Of a DNA stretch of 64,000 nucleotides, positions 52,104 through 60,845 are shown piece after piece. This DNA comes from Thiobacillus sp. (GTDB lineage Bacteria; Pseudomonadota; Gammaproteobacteria; Burkholderiales; Thiobacillaceae): the NCBI GenBank assembly GCA_021166845.1, contig JAJPEP010000052.1, positions 1 to 64,000 of the forward strand, given 5' to 3'. The stretch's first letter is position 1. Each line of letters opens with the position of its first letter. Under the pieces are notes generated by a model. That model did not search any database and was not told where the DNA came from. It saw only the letters and a list, made by a program, of their open reading frames with translations. The translations under genes and the position numbers were made by a program.

Positions 52104-52252
52104 CGACAAACACCTAGGAAAATTGATCTCATGGCAAGACTGGGGAGCACGCGTTTTTCAGCCATGTCCACACAATCGAGGATTCGGTGTTTCGGCCCGA
52201 CAGAGTTCATGGAAAGCCCTGTTGGCACACCTGTTTCGGATAAAAATTCTCA

Positions 52253-52879
52253 TTAATTGGCCTTCGCCCCGTTCGGCGCAGGCGTTCTGGCTCCACGGCG
52301 GATGGCACGAGCCGGGGGCACGATGTTCGTCGATGCCGCCGGGACGCCACCCGGCTGCCCTGGCGGCTGCACCTTGGGACTTGGCTGAATTTTCAGATGG
52401 AGATCTTCGCGGTCATCATATTGTACAAACACGATCCTGTCGGGCTCGACTTGCTCCAGACGGAGTCCGTTGATTGTATGGGTCATCATGACCTGTCGCA
52501 CCTTGCCGCTAGCCACCTCTTTGACAATGGCGACTCTTGCCTCGTCTGTGATCGTTGTGCCCAGCAATTGAAACTGCCCCTTTTTCATGGCCGGGGGGGG
52601 CGGAGGGGGCGGCGGCGGCGCTGGCGGCGCCTCGCTGCGGCTGGGCACGAAGAGCGGCCGCTCCAGCGTCGCGGCATAGGTTTTTTCCCGCGCCGGCAGG
52701 CGAAAATCCGGATAAAGCGCTACCTCGACCGGCGCGGACGGATGCACAACAGGCGCGGGCATGGGCTGGTGCAGCTTCTCGCCCCAGCCCAACTCCCTGC
52801 CAATCGCCAGCGCCAGCAAGGTATTGACGAGCACCCAGGCCAGCAGCGCCAGACTCTTGATGTTGGTAAGGGCCATCAT
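52253..52879 (-). CDS. gspC: GspC-like type II secretion protein
   Basis: A 208-residue bitopic inner-membrane protein: one TM helix (about 9-26, LALLAWVLVNTLLALAIG), a polyproline linker of nine Pro (about 86-94), and an HR-like domain (about 98-150, FQLLGTTITDEARVAIVKE, INGLRLEQVEPDRIVFV). In type II systems GspC links the inner-membrane platform to the secretin GspD. A Pro/Gln-rich tail replaces the PDZ domain found in long GspC proteins. The start overlaps the gspM stop by 4 bp. Confidence 0.8.
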   Translation of the reverse strand: MMALTNIKSLALLAWVLVNTLLALAIGRELGWGEKLHQPMPAPVVHPSAPVEVALYPDFRLPAREKTYAATLERPLFVPSRSEAPPAPPPPPPPPPAMKKGQFQLLGTTITDEARVAIVKEVASGKVRQVMMTHTINGLRLEQVEPDRIVFVQYDDREDLHLKIQPSPKVQPPGQPGGVPAASTNIVPPARAIRRGARTPAPNGAKAN

Positions 52880-53469
52880 GGCTTCTTCAGCGCCGGTTTG
52901 GCGAGCCGGGCGAAGGCGTACAGTTCGAACTGCACCAGGACGTCGGGCTCGACGCCCGGAACAGGCAGGAACACTCTCGCCACGCTAGAACGGACGACCA
53001 GATTGTCCACATACAGATAAGGCAAGGCGGTTTCCAGCTCGTACAGGGCTTTCTGCAGAGCGGGCAATTTCCCGCGCAGCTGGAAATCGACCGCGACCTT
53101 GCGGCGCGGGCCGTCATCCTTGTGCGTGGCGATCTGGGTACTCTCCACCTTGAGTTCATTGGCTTCGATGATGGCCTGCGCCATTTGCTGCACCTCGGCC
53201 GCGGCAAGAGCCGGAGAACTGGCCTTGAGGTAGTAGCGGCCGGCATCCCGTTTTGTGGTGAGCGCGATGTTCGCCTCGACGTTTCTGCGCTGGGCCGCGA
53301 CGCGCAGATAACGGCTGGTCCGATCCAGCCGATCTTCGATCGCCGTGTCGTAATGGAGATGGGCGCGCTGCCAGGGCACGTAGACCAGCACGGCGAGCAG
53401 CGCAAGCAGGGCGAGCAGAAGCGCAACGGCAAGCGCGCGGCTTTGCATGGGGGTGAGCGTCAGTTTCAT
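52876..53469 (-). CDS. gspM: Type II secretion protein GspM (subtype b)
   Basis: A 197-residue bitopic protein with one TM helix (about 13-32), a short coiled coil, and a PilO/GspM-type ferredoxin-like domain (about 80-190, VQQMAQAIIEANELKVESTQ, VDFQLRGKLPALQKALYELE, LPYLYVDNLVVRS). It would partner GspL in the inner-membrane platform. Start and stop overlap the neighbouring genes by 4 bp each. Confidence 0.85.
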   Translation of the reverse strand: MKLTLTPMQSRALAVALLLALLALLAVLVYVPWQRAHLHYDTAIEDRLDRTSRYLRVAAQRRNVEANIALTTKRDAGRYYLKASSPALAAAEVQQMAQAIIEANELKVESTQIATHKDDGPRRKVAVDFQLRGKLPALQKALYELETALPYLYVDNLVVRSSVARVFLPVPGVEPDVLVQFELYAFARLAKPALKKP

Positions 53470-54689
53470 GGCTTTGCGGGCTGCTTGCCGGCCTTGGCCG
53501 GTGGTTTGTTTTCATGCAACCCCCGCAGGGTTGCGAGCGCCCCGGCCGGATCGATGGCCTTGATCCCGGCTGCGAGCTGGAAACGCTCCTCGCCAGCTTG
53601 CGCCTGGTCAATCTGAGCTCTGCCTCTGCCTACTTGCACCTTGACCAGCGGCGATTTGAAATGGGCGTTTTCCAGCAAGGTGGATTGCTCGAACAGGCCA
53701 ATCAGGCTGGCCGAGGAACCGGTATTGCCTTGCATGGTGATCTCCGCGCCGTGGATCTCCAGTTGCTGCAGCCAGGTATTGTCGGGAAGGATGCGGGTCA
53801 CTTCTTCGAGCAAGGCGACCTTGGCCGGCGTGGCCAGCTTGTGCTCGGTGGGGAAGTTGTATTCGGCCAGCAGCCGCTCCTGTTCCCGCTTGAGCGCATC
53901 CACGGCATCGGCTTGTTGCTGGGCCTGGGCCAGAACCGGTTGCAGCGCGATCACGACCTCGCGCTTTTTCCAGAGCGGCGCCACAAGGAGCACGGCAAAC
54001 AAGACCAGCGTAACCCCTGCCATGGCCCCATAAAGCCAATACCCGGCGTGGCCCGGTTTGGGACGCAGCCTTGCCGGAAGCAGGTTCAGGCAGCTACCGG
54101 TACTTTCAAGTTCGTCGCTTACCACGACAGCCTGGGCCGTTACGCCCCAGGCCGTGAGACAGGCCAGGATTTCGTCGATGACGGCTTTGGGCGCAACGCC
54201 CAACAGGACATGCAGGCGATTGTCGCTGCGATCCTCGCGCAACACCCGCTGGTCGTAATAGGCCTGATCGGCGGTATAGGGGGTCTGCCGCCCCAGCTCG
54301 AAGCCAAGCACCTGGGTCAGATTTTCTGCCGCGGCAAGGGGCAGGATGACTTGCTTGCGCAGCACCTGCGCAGCGGGCAGGCAGATGCCAACCGAATGGG
54401 CGCCGGCCTTGTTGAGCAGGGCATCGAAGGCGATCTTGTGGGCGGCCGCATCCCCCGCGGCGAGGTTGACGCGCCCGATCTCGCTCCGCTTCTGCCCGGC
54501 CAGGCGCCAGAGGACGAGCGCGCCTTGTTCCATCCCGGCCCACAGCATGCTGGGCGAGGGGCGGTTTTGGGGGCGCAAAGCGGGTGGCACCAGGGCCGCC
54601 AGTTCACGGCCCCACCAGCGCAAAAAGCGCACCAGTACCGCACTGCGGCTCTTTCGCTGCCTGCGTCGGGAGGATGTCATGCTCGCCAT
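53466..54689 (-). CDS. gspL: Type II secretion protein GspL (PilM/PilN-like fusion)
   Basis: A 407-residue inner-membrane protein. The cytosolic part (about 40-205) is actin-fold-like and binds GspE. A TM helix (about 226-247, YGAMAGVTLVLFAVLLVAPLW) is followed by a coiled coil and a PilN-like periplasmic domain (ILPDNTWLQQLEIHGAEITM, SASLIGLFEQSTLLENAHFK). The start is taken at ATG 54689; ATG 54680 is equally possible. The open frame up to 54935 is antisense noise. It begins 19 bp after gspK. Confidence 0.87.
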   Translation of the reverse strand: MASMTSSRRRQRKSRSAVLVRFLRWWGRELAALVPPALRPQNRPSPSMLWAGMEQGALVLWRLAGQKRSEIGRVNLAAGDAAAHKIAFDALLNKAGAHSVGICLPAAQVLRKQVILPLAAAENLTQVLGFELGRQTPYTADQAYYDQRVLREDRSDNRLHVLLGVAPKAVIDEILACLTAWGVTAQAVVVSDELESTGSCLNLLPARLRPKPGHAGYWLYGAMAGVTLVLFAVLLVAPLWKKREVVIALQPVLAQAQQQADAVDALKREQERLLAEYNFPTEHKLATPAKVALLEEVTRILPDNTWLQQLEIHGAEITMQGNTGSSASLIGLFEQSTLLENAHFKSPLVKVQVGRGRAQIDQAQAGEERFQLAAGIKAIDPAGALATLRGLHENKPPAKAGKQPAKP

Positions 54690-54708
54690 TGATCCAAGTC
54701 TGAGCGGA

Positions 54709-55626
54709 TTAAGGCCGCCCCTCCTGCCAGAGCAGGAAGATAAACGGTTGTTTTGGGTCTGGTGCCAACTTTGCGACCGCCTCCCGGACGAACTGCGTGC
54801 CGTCCGACGCTTTCGCAATCGACCGAAGATTATACACTTGGCTTGCAGCGCCGGATTCGAATCCGGCGGCCTGCGGGAAAGGCAGTGGCGCCTGCTCCGC
54901 GGCCAGCATCTCCTCGCGCTGGGCGAGATAGGCATCCACGTCCGCTTCGGTCACGTTGGGCAGGGCCAGCAGCACCTGGCGCGGCGCCAGCGTACTGTTG
55001 ATGCCGGGCGATCGGGAAAACACGGTGAGCGCGCCCGCCAGTTTTCGATACAAGTCGGGGGTGACGCCGATGACCCGCTGGAGTTCGTCGACGGTCTGGA
55101 ACGCGGCGTTGGTCGGAATATAGGGCAATCCCATGGCCTCGTAACGGTCCCGCTCCGCCCCCTGGGGGCGCGTAAGCTCGTCGACATCCCGCCAGTCCAG
55201 GATGGCATCGAGTAGTTGATTGGCCTGTTCTTCATCCAGCCCGGCGGACAGCAACAGCCCCTTGAGCAAGGCGTCGCTGGCGGTATTGAGGTCGATTTTG
55301 GCGGATTCGTCGCGCATGACGAGACGAATCTCGGCGGCATCCAGGCTGAACAGGTGCGTCCGGCTGTCGGCCTTCCATCTCTCCGCATCGGTCGCCGGCC
55401 TGGCCAGTTCGTAAAGGCCGCGATGGACGCCGGCATCGGCCAGGGCGCGCGCCCTGGCGAGGGAAACCAGATTGCCGGCGACCAGGGCGGTGCTGCGCGC
55501 GCCATAGACGAAGCTGCCCGCAATGACGGCCAGCAGGGCGACGACCCAGAGCACGAGGATCAGCGCGATGCCGCGCTCGAACCGGTTTGGGCGGGCCGAT
55601 CGGGAGGATGCGTCGCGCATGCTCAT
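54709..55626 (-). CDS. gspK: Type II secretion minor pseudopilin GspK
   Basis: A 305-residue minor pseudopilin thought to cap the pseudopilus tip. The short leader is followed by a hydrophobic helix without the usual Glu5 (RGIALILVLWVVALLAVIAG), as is typical of GspK. Family wording follows in SAKIDLNTASDALLKGLL, AILDWRDVDELTRPQGAE and YEAMGLPYIPTNAAFQTVDE. The ATG at 55626 overlaps the gspJ stop by 4 bp. Confidence 0.93.
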   Translation of the reverse strand: MSMRDASSRSARPNRFERGIALILVLWVVALLAVIAGSFVYGARSTALVAGNLVSLARARALADAGVHRGLYELARPATDAERWKADSRTHLFSLDAAEIRLVMRDESAKIDLNTASDALLKGLLLSAGLDEEQANQLLDAILDWRDVDELTRPQGAERDRYEAMGLPYIPTNAAFQTVDELQRVIGVTPDLYRKLAGALTVFSRSPGINSTLAPRQVLLALPNVTEADVDAYLAQREEMLAAEQAPLPFPQAAGFESGAASQVYNLRSIAKASDGTQFVREAVAKLAPDPKQPFIFLLWQEGRP

Positions 55627-56243
55627 TGCGTCCTGGCCCGAAGCGCGGCGACGATATCCGGCCAGGTTTCGCCGTTTTCCATGGTCAATCGCAGGCGGAT
55701 CAGCTCGGGGGGCGTTTTTTGATCCAGCCATTGATCGTGCCAGGCGGGATCTTCCGTTTCCGACTGGGCTCCGAAGTAGGCCAATGCCATTTCCTTGACG
55801 GCTTTTATCAGCACCTTGGGTTCGGCTTGTTCAATAGGCTCGAAACCCGGCGCGCCCGGGTCGGGCAATCGCCAGCGCATCGCCAGGTCGCGCCCGGTCT
55901 CGCCGTCGACCAGGTCGAGGGCGATGAGGTGGTTGCCGGATGCGCCGTCGTGCATCGCCACTGTCCCGACGAAGCGCAGGGACTCGGCTTCGCCGGCGAA
56001 GGCAAGCCGGTCCTCTTCGCCCACCCGCCAGCGCAAGGGGTAAGTTTGCTCGATGGCGCGCCGGATGAAATCGACGACGACCGCCTGCCGCGAGGAGGTC
56101 GCCATGCGCTGTTCGCCCGCCTCCCAGCTCCGCGTCCCGAGATTCAGCCCCGCGAACAGCAGGCTCAGGATGAAGCCCACCAAGGTCATGCCGATGAGCA
56201 ATTCCAGGAGGGTGAAGCCTTGCGAGCGGCGCATGGGGTTCAT
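55623..56243 (-). CDS. gspJ: Type II secretion minor pseudopilin GspJ
   Basis: A 206-residue pseudopilin with a prepilin peptidase site (SQG-FTLLELLIGMTLVGFI, Glu5 present) and the GspJ pattern LGTRSWEAGEQRM and VVDFIRRAIEQTYPLRWR. Forms the tip complex with GspI and GspK. ATG 56243 overlaps the gspI stop by 4 bp; the upstream open frame to 56405 is rejected. Confidence 0.92.
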   Translation of the reverse strand: MNPMRRSQGFTLLELLIGMTLVGFILSLLFAGLNLGTRSWEAGEQRMATSSRQAVVVDFIRRAIEQTYPLRWRVGEEDRLAFAGEAESLRFVGTVAMHDGASGNHLIALDLVDGETGRDLAMRWRLPDPGAPGFEPIEQAEPKVLIKAVKEMALAYFGAQSETEDPAWHDQWLDQKTPPELIRLRLTMENGETWPDIVAALRARTQ

Positions 56244-56638
56244 GGCCGGGGCGCCGCGCGCAGGGTGACGAAACGAAGGACGCGCGGTTTCGTGGCGGCG
56301 TGGTCCCAGTTCACGGCGACTTCCACCTGGTACAGGTCGACCGGCGCGCTTGCGTCCTCCAGGGGTTGGTCGCCCGTTTCGTAACGCTGCACCGAGGTGC
56401 GCCACGTATAGCCCGGTTCCGCCCCGCCCGTGCTCTCGCCCTCGGCCAGGGGCGTTTCAACGCCGACGGCCGCCAGCTGCGATTCGGCGATGGCCACGGC
56501 CCGGCTGTAGTGCTCCGCCGTGCCGATATTGCCGAGTCCTCCGGAGAAGATGCGCATGAGCACCCCCAGCGCCAGGGCGAGGACGATGAAGGCGACCAGC
56601 ACCTCCAGCAGGGAAAAGCCCCGGCAGGACCGCTTCAC
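56240..56638 (-). CDS. gspI: Type II secretion minor pseudopilin GspI
   Basis: A 132-residue pseudopilin with cleavage site RG-FSLLEVLVAFIVLALALG and the typical RAVAIAESQLAAVGVE. The start is GTG 56638, overlapping the gspH stop by 4 bp (GTGA). Nucleates the pseudopilus tip with GspJ and GspK. Confidence 0.92.
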   Translation of the reverse strand: MKRSCRGFSLLEVLVAFIVLALALGVLMRIFSGGLGNIGTAEHYSRAVAIAESQLAAVGVETPLAEGESTGGAEPGYTWRTSVQRYETGDQPLEDASAPVDLYQVEVAVNWDHAATKPRVLRFVTLRAAPRP

Positions 56639-57084
56639 GGCGTATCCAGAATCTCGACCTGGCCGGTGAGCCAGTCAATATCGATGAGGTATTTGCGTTC
56701 GCCCATGGCCAGGCTCACCCGGCCTCCGGTCGAACTGCCGTCGGGATAGAAACGGATGGCGGCGGTGCTGGCGTCGGTAACCTCGCCCTGGGCGGTGTAG
56801 ACCCCGATTTCCGCCTGTCGCGGCAGCTTGCGGGACTTGCTGTCTCCGCTCAGCAGGAAACTGCGCGTCTCGACATCCAGGGTCAGGGTCGCCTCGCCCC
56901 GGCTGATGATCGCCTGGGAACGCGCTTTGCGCAGGCCGGCCGCCACCTGGCGGGCCCCCGCCTTGAGCTCGGCGGTCGAACCGCCGACGCCGAACATCGG
57001 CGGTATCAGGGCGTAGGTCATTGCCAGCAGCGCCAGCACGACCAGCAGTTCCAGCAGGGTGAAGCCTGCTTGACGGGCTATCAC
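56635..57084 (-). CDS. gspH: Type II secretion minor pseudopilin GspH
   Basis: A 149-residue pseudopilin: QAG-FTLLELLVVLALLAMTYA at the N-terminus, then GARQVAAGLRKARSQAIISR and RFYPDGSSTGGRVSLAMG, the GspH/FimT hallmark. GTG 57084 overlaps the gspG stop by 4 bp (GTGA); TTG 57087 is the alternative. Confidence 0.92.
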   Translation of the reverse strand: MIARQAGFTLLELLVVLALLAMTYALIPPMFGVGGSTAELKAGARQVAAGLRKARSQAIISRGEATLTLDVETRSFLLSGDSKSRKLPRQAEIGVYTAQGEVTDASTAAIRFYPDGSSTGGRVSLAMGERKYLIDIDWLTGQVEILDTP

Positions 57085-57512
57085 CAACTCACGATGTCCC
57101 GGTCCTCGCCCTCGCCGCCCTCGCGCCCGTCGGCGCCGAGGCTGGAGAGGTCGAAAGCGCCATGCTGGCCCGGGGATGCATAGATATAGTCAGCGCCCCA
57201 CGGATCCTTGGGGACGGTCTTTTTCTTCAGGTACGGGCCGTTCCAGTTGGTCGCCCCCCCCGGCGCCTCGACCAGTGCCTGCAGGCCTTCCTGGGTGTTG
57301 GGATGGCGCCCGACCTCAAGCTTGTACATGTCGAGCGCCGCCCCGAACTCCTCGACCTGGAGCTGGGCCGTGTCGGACTTGGCGCTGGAGACGTATTTCA
57401 TCACGCGCGGCCCCGCCAGCGCCGCGAGCATGCCGAGGATAACCAGAACCACCAGCAGTTCGAGCAGGGTGAAGCCGCGCTGCGCCCTCGCCAGTTTTGA
57501 TTTGAACACCAT
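57081..57512 (-). CDS. gspG: Type II secretion major pseudopilin GspG
   Basis: A 143-residue major pseudopilin that polymerises into the pseudopilus. Leader ending QRG, mature FTLLELLVVLVILGMLAALA, then LDMYKLEVGRHPNTQEGL, NWNGPYLKKKTVPKDPWG and the calcium-site region YASPGQHGAFDLSSLGADG. ATG 57512 is chosen (GGAGA ten bases upstream); the frame from 57536 would give an odd leader. Confidence 0.95.
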   Translation of the reverse strand: MVFKSKLARAQRGFTLLELLVVLVILGMLAALAGPRVMKYVSSAKSDTAQLQVEEFGAALDMYKLEVGRHPNTQEGLQALVEAPGGATNWNGPYLKKKTVPKDPWGADYIYASPGQHGAFDLSSLGADGREGGEGEDRDIVSW

Positions 57513-57761
57513 ATATCGAGAGTCTCCTGTTTGCAAAAAATTATCCCGGATTGTTCATTAGCGCGAGATGCTTCGCGCAGGGTGCACTCGGTGCGCCTTC
57601 GGGCGTAAATCGGTGCACGGAGTGCACCCTACGTACCATAAAGTGAGCAATCTGGGCTTATCCTGACGCCGGGCCAACAACATCATGCGACCCCTTCGAT
57701 TTCGTAGGGGCCGCACGGCGCACCCTACAGGGTTTCTTCGGCGCGAGAACCTGTCCACCGG
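57513..57761. repeat. GTGCAC palindromic repeat, copy 3 (57578-57632), and remnant, between gspF and gspG
   Basis: The gap in the gsp operon holds no gene. At 57578-57632 are CAGGGTGCACTCGGTGC and its mirrored end GGAGTGCACCCTAC, around an AT-richer centre. A worn half-copy TAGGGGCCGCACGGCGCACCCTAC lies at 57705-57727. Because every other gsp junction from G to M is tight, the repeat looks like an insertion that may alter GspF/GspG expression ratio. Confidence 0.7.
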
Positions 57762-58976
57762 TCATACCGCCAGTTCGTTGACGCTCAGGATGGCCACCAG
57801 AATGGACATGATGATGGCGCCGATGAGCAGCCCCAAGCCCAGGATCAACGCGGGTTCGAGCAAGCCGAGGGTGCGTTTGACCGCGGTCTTCACTTCCCGG
57901 TCGAAAACGTCGGCGACCTGGATGAGCATTTCGGACAGCCGCCCGGTTTCCTCGCCGACCATGACCATGTGCACGCCCAGCCTTGGAAAAACCTCGGCTT
58001 CCATGAGCGGCACGCCAAGGCCCTTGCCTTCGCGCAGCTTGATCGCCACTTCGTCGATACGCTCGGCCATGACGCTGTTGGTCAGGGTTTCCTTGACGAT
58101 GGACAGCGCGGACAACAAAGACACCCCATTGTCGAGCAAGGTTCCCAGGGTGCGGGAAAAACGGGCCATTTCGATCTTGGCCACCAGGTCGCCGATCAAA
58201 GGCAGGGCGAGAAAGCGCTCGTCCCAGCGATAGCGGCTGTCCGGGTCGGCCATCTGGCGCTTGAACATGGCATACAAGACCATGCTGCCGCCAATCAGCG
58301 CCCACCACCAGGCCTGGAAGAACTCGCCAGCGCCAACGACGATCTGCGTCGCCAGGGGGAGGGCCTTGCCGGATTCCTCGAACATCTGGGTGAACTGCGG
58401 CACGACGAAAATCAGCAGAACGACGACCGAAACCACCGCGACCATGACCAGGATGGCCGGGTAGATCAGCGCGGATTTGACGGTTTCCCTGAGATCCTTG
58501 GCGCGCTCCATGAACTCGGTCAGGCGGAGCATGACGACTTCCAGCGCGCCGCCCGCCTCGCCCGCGCGGATCATGTTGAGATAAAAACGGGAGAAGACGC
58601 CCTGCTGGGCGTCCAGCGCGGCAAACAGGGATGAGCCGCCGCGCACGTTCTGACGAACCTCGCCGAGGATTTCGGCGACCTCATCGTTGGCCGAAAGATT
58701 GACCACGATTTCCAGGGCACGGTCGAGCGGCAGGCCGGCGCGCAGCAGCGTGGATATCTCGCGCGTCATCATGGCGATTTCGTCCTGGCTCACCCGCGCG
58801 CGTCCGAATCCGCCCAGCCACCCCCCGCCGCTGCCCGCGGTCGCCTCTTCAATCTGGATCGGCATGAAGCCCTGCGCCTGAAGGTGCTCGGCCACCGAAT
58901 CCGGCCCGCGCGCCTCCATTTCACCTTCGAGGATGCTCCCCTGCGCGTCTGCCGCCTTGTACTGAAACAGTGGCAT
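57762..58976 (-). CDS. gspF: Type II secretion inner-membrane platform protein GspF
   Basis: A 404-residue polytopic protein with the duplicated GspF domain (about 70-195 and 272-395): MMTREISTLLRAGLPLDRAL, FYLNMIRAGEAGGALEVVML, then FSRTLGTLLDNGVSLLSALS and MVMVGEETGRLSEMLIQVAD. Three TM helices (about 168-190, 218-240, 373-397). It couples GspE to pseudopilus growth. It starts 2 bp after the gspE stop. Confidence 0.95.
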   Translation of the reverse strand: MPLFQYKAADAQGSILEGEMEARGPDSVAEHLQAQGFMPIQIEEATAGSGGGWLGGFGRARVSQDEIAMMTREISTLLRAGLPLDRALEIVVNLSANDEVAEILGEVRQNVRGGSSLFAALDAQQGVFSRFYLNMIRAGEAGGALEVVMLRLTEFMERAKDLRETVKSALIYPAILVMVAVVSVVVLLIFVVPQFTQMFEESGKALPLATQIVVGAGEFFQAWWWALIGGSMVLYAMFKRQMADPDSRYRWDERFLALPLIGDLVAKIEMARFSRTLGTLLDNGVSLLSALSIVKETLTNSVMAERIDEVAIKLREGKGLGVPLMEAEVFPRLGVHMVMVGEETGRLSEMLIQVADVFDREVKTAVKRTLGLLEPALILGLGLLIGAIIMSILVAILSVNELAV

Positions 58977-58978
58977 TC

Positions 58979-60691
58979 TCAGTCTTCCCGGGTCACGCGC
59001 AGCACTTCTTCGAGGGTGATCACTCCGGCAATGACTTTGCGCAAGCCATCCTCATACAGGGTCTGCATGCCCTCTTCGATGGCCTGTCGGCGGATCTCCC
59101 CGGATACGGCATGACGCATGATCAGACTGCGTATCGTATCGGTCATCGGCAGCATTTCCATGATGCCAAGTCGACCGCTATATCCGGTGCCGCCACAGGA
59201 CTCGCAGCCTACGGGCCGGTATAAAACGATGGGCGAATCGCCAGCGAACCGTTTGAGGTCGAACTCCCGCACGACTTCGGGCAGGGGTTCATACGGTTCG
59301 CGGCAGGCCTTGCAAAGCGAACGCACCAGGCGCTGGGCCAGGATGCCGTTCACGGTGGAAGTCAGCAGGTAGTCCTCCACCCCCATATCGAGCAAGCGGT
59401 TGACCGTGCTGGAGGCATCGTTGGTGTGCAGCGTGGAGATCACCATGTGTCCGGTGAGCGCCGACTGCACCGCGATCTGGGCCGTCTCCAGGTCGCGGAT
59501 CTCGCCGATCATGATGACGTCGGGGTCCTGGCGCACGATGGAGCGCAGCGCGTTGGCAAAGGTCAGGCCGATCTGCGGCTTGACCTGAATCTGGTTGATG
59601 CCCTCCATCTGGTATTCCACCGGGTCTTCCACGGTGAGGATCTTGACGTCCGGCTTGTTCAGCAGCTGGAGTGCCGTGTAGAGCGTGGTGGTCTTGCCGC
59701 TGCCGGTGGGGCCGGTGACCAGCACGATGCCATGCGGCTGGGTGAGCGCGTCGAGAAACAGCTTGAGCGTCGCCGGATCGAACCCCAGGGTATCGAAATT
59801 GAGCGGCACGCCGCCCTTGTCCAGCACCCGCATGACCACGCTTTCGCCGTGCATGGTCGGCACGGTGGACACGCGCAGGTCGATTTCCTTGTTCTTTGCC
59901 TTCAACTTGATGCGACCGTCCTGCGGCAAGCGGCGCTCGGCGATGTCCAGATTGGCCATGATCTTGATGCGCGAAATCACCGCCGCCGACAGTCGACGCG
60001 GCGGCGATTCCACCTCCTGCATCACGCCGTCCACCCGGAAGCGCACGATCAGGCGGCTCTCGAACGGCTCGACATGGATGTCCGAGGCGCGCGCGTCGAG
60101 GGCGCGTTCCATGATCAGGCTGACCACGCGGATAACCGGCGCTTCGCTGGCCAGATCTTTCAGATGCTGGACGTCGCTGCTCTCTTCCAGTTCGACCGGC
60201 CCTTCGGCCTCGCCGACGATCTGTCCGATGCTGCTACGGCCCGCGATATAAAGCCGCTCGAAAGCAGCGTCGATCTCACCCGGCAAGCCGAGCAGAACGG
60301 TGATCTCCCGCCCGGTTGCCAAATGGAATGCATGGATGACATAGCGGTCGAGCGGGTCGGCCATCGCCAGCACCAGGCGATCGGCGCCCTCGTGCACGGG
60401 CAGGGCGCGGGCTTCCTGGAGAAACTTGGTCGATACCCGCTCCTCGAAGACCGGCAAGGCGGGGTAGTCCTCGGCCGTGGCCAGGGGGATGCCAAGCTGC
60501 TCCGACAACGCCTGGTACAAAACCTTCTCGGCGACCCAGCCCTGCCTGACCAGGATTGCGCCAAGCCGCTCCGAGCCACCCGCATCTTTCTGCAGCTTGA
60601 GCGCGGCCAGCAAGTTTGTCCGCTCCAGCGCCCCCCGCCCAACCAGGATTTCACCGATGAGTTTTTTTGACAAAACAGGTCGTCTCAACAA
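58979..60691 (-). CDS. gspE: Type II secretion ATPase GspE
   Basis: A 570-residue hexameric ATPase. The N-terminal N1E/MshEN-like domain (about 1-150) is followed by the motor: Walker A GPTGSGKTTTLYTAL, Asp box IRFYP-equivalent IVRQDPDVIMIGEIRDLETA, His box TLHTNDASSTVNRLLDMGV, and the tetracysteine zinc motif CKAC...CESC typical of GspE. The first in-frame start codons are TTG at 60691, 60688 and 60670; there is no ATG and no clear ribosome site, so the exact start is uncertain. First gene of the operon. Confidence 0.94.
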   Translation of the reverse strand: MLRRPVLSKKLIGEILVGRGALERTNLLAALKLQKDAGGSERLGAILVRQGWVAEKVLYQALSEQLGIPLATAEDYPALPVFEERVSTKFLQEARALPVHEGADRLVLAMADPLDRYVIHAFHLATGREITVLLGLPGEIDAAFERLYIAGRSSIGQIVGEAEGPVELEESSDVQHLKDLASEAPVIRVVSLIMERALDARASDIHVEPFESRLIVRFRVDGVMQEVESPPRRLSAAVISRIKIMANLDIAERRLPQDGRIKLKAKNKEIDLRVSTVPTMHGESVVMRVLDKGGVPLNFDTLGFDPATLKLFLDALTQPHGIVLVTGPTGSGKTTTLYTALQLLNKPDVKILTVEDPVEYQMEGINQIQVKPQIGLTFANALRSIVRQDPDVIMIGEIRDLETAQIAVQSALTGHMVISTLHTNDASSTVNRLLDMGVEDYLLTSTVNGILAQRLVRSLCKACREPYEPLPEVVREFDLKRFAGDSPIVLYRPVGCESCGGTGYSGRLGIMEMLPMTDTIRSLIMRHAVSGEIRRQAIEEGMQTLYEDGLRKVIAGVITLEEVLRVTRED

Positions 60692-60845
60692 CTAAAGAAC
60701 ATTATTGTATTTCATCGGCTCAAAAATACGGCGGGCGCCGAGCGGGACGTTTTTGACGCTTGCCCCTTATGATTCAGTCCCCGAATGAAATCAACCGCAA
60801 CAGCCAGATTTCTGGAATCCCCCCCACCCCCGGTAAAATTCCGGG

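Noticed and set aside
60752-60780. TTGACG as a -35 box for yqiA
   Set aside because: The only TATGAT-like box is 10 bp away, far too close, and no other -10 is suitably spaced.
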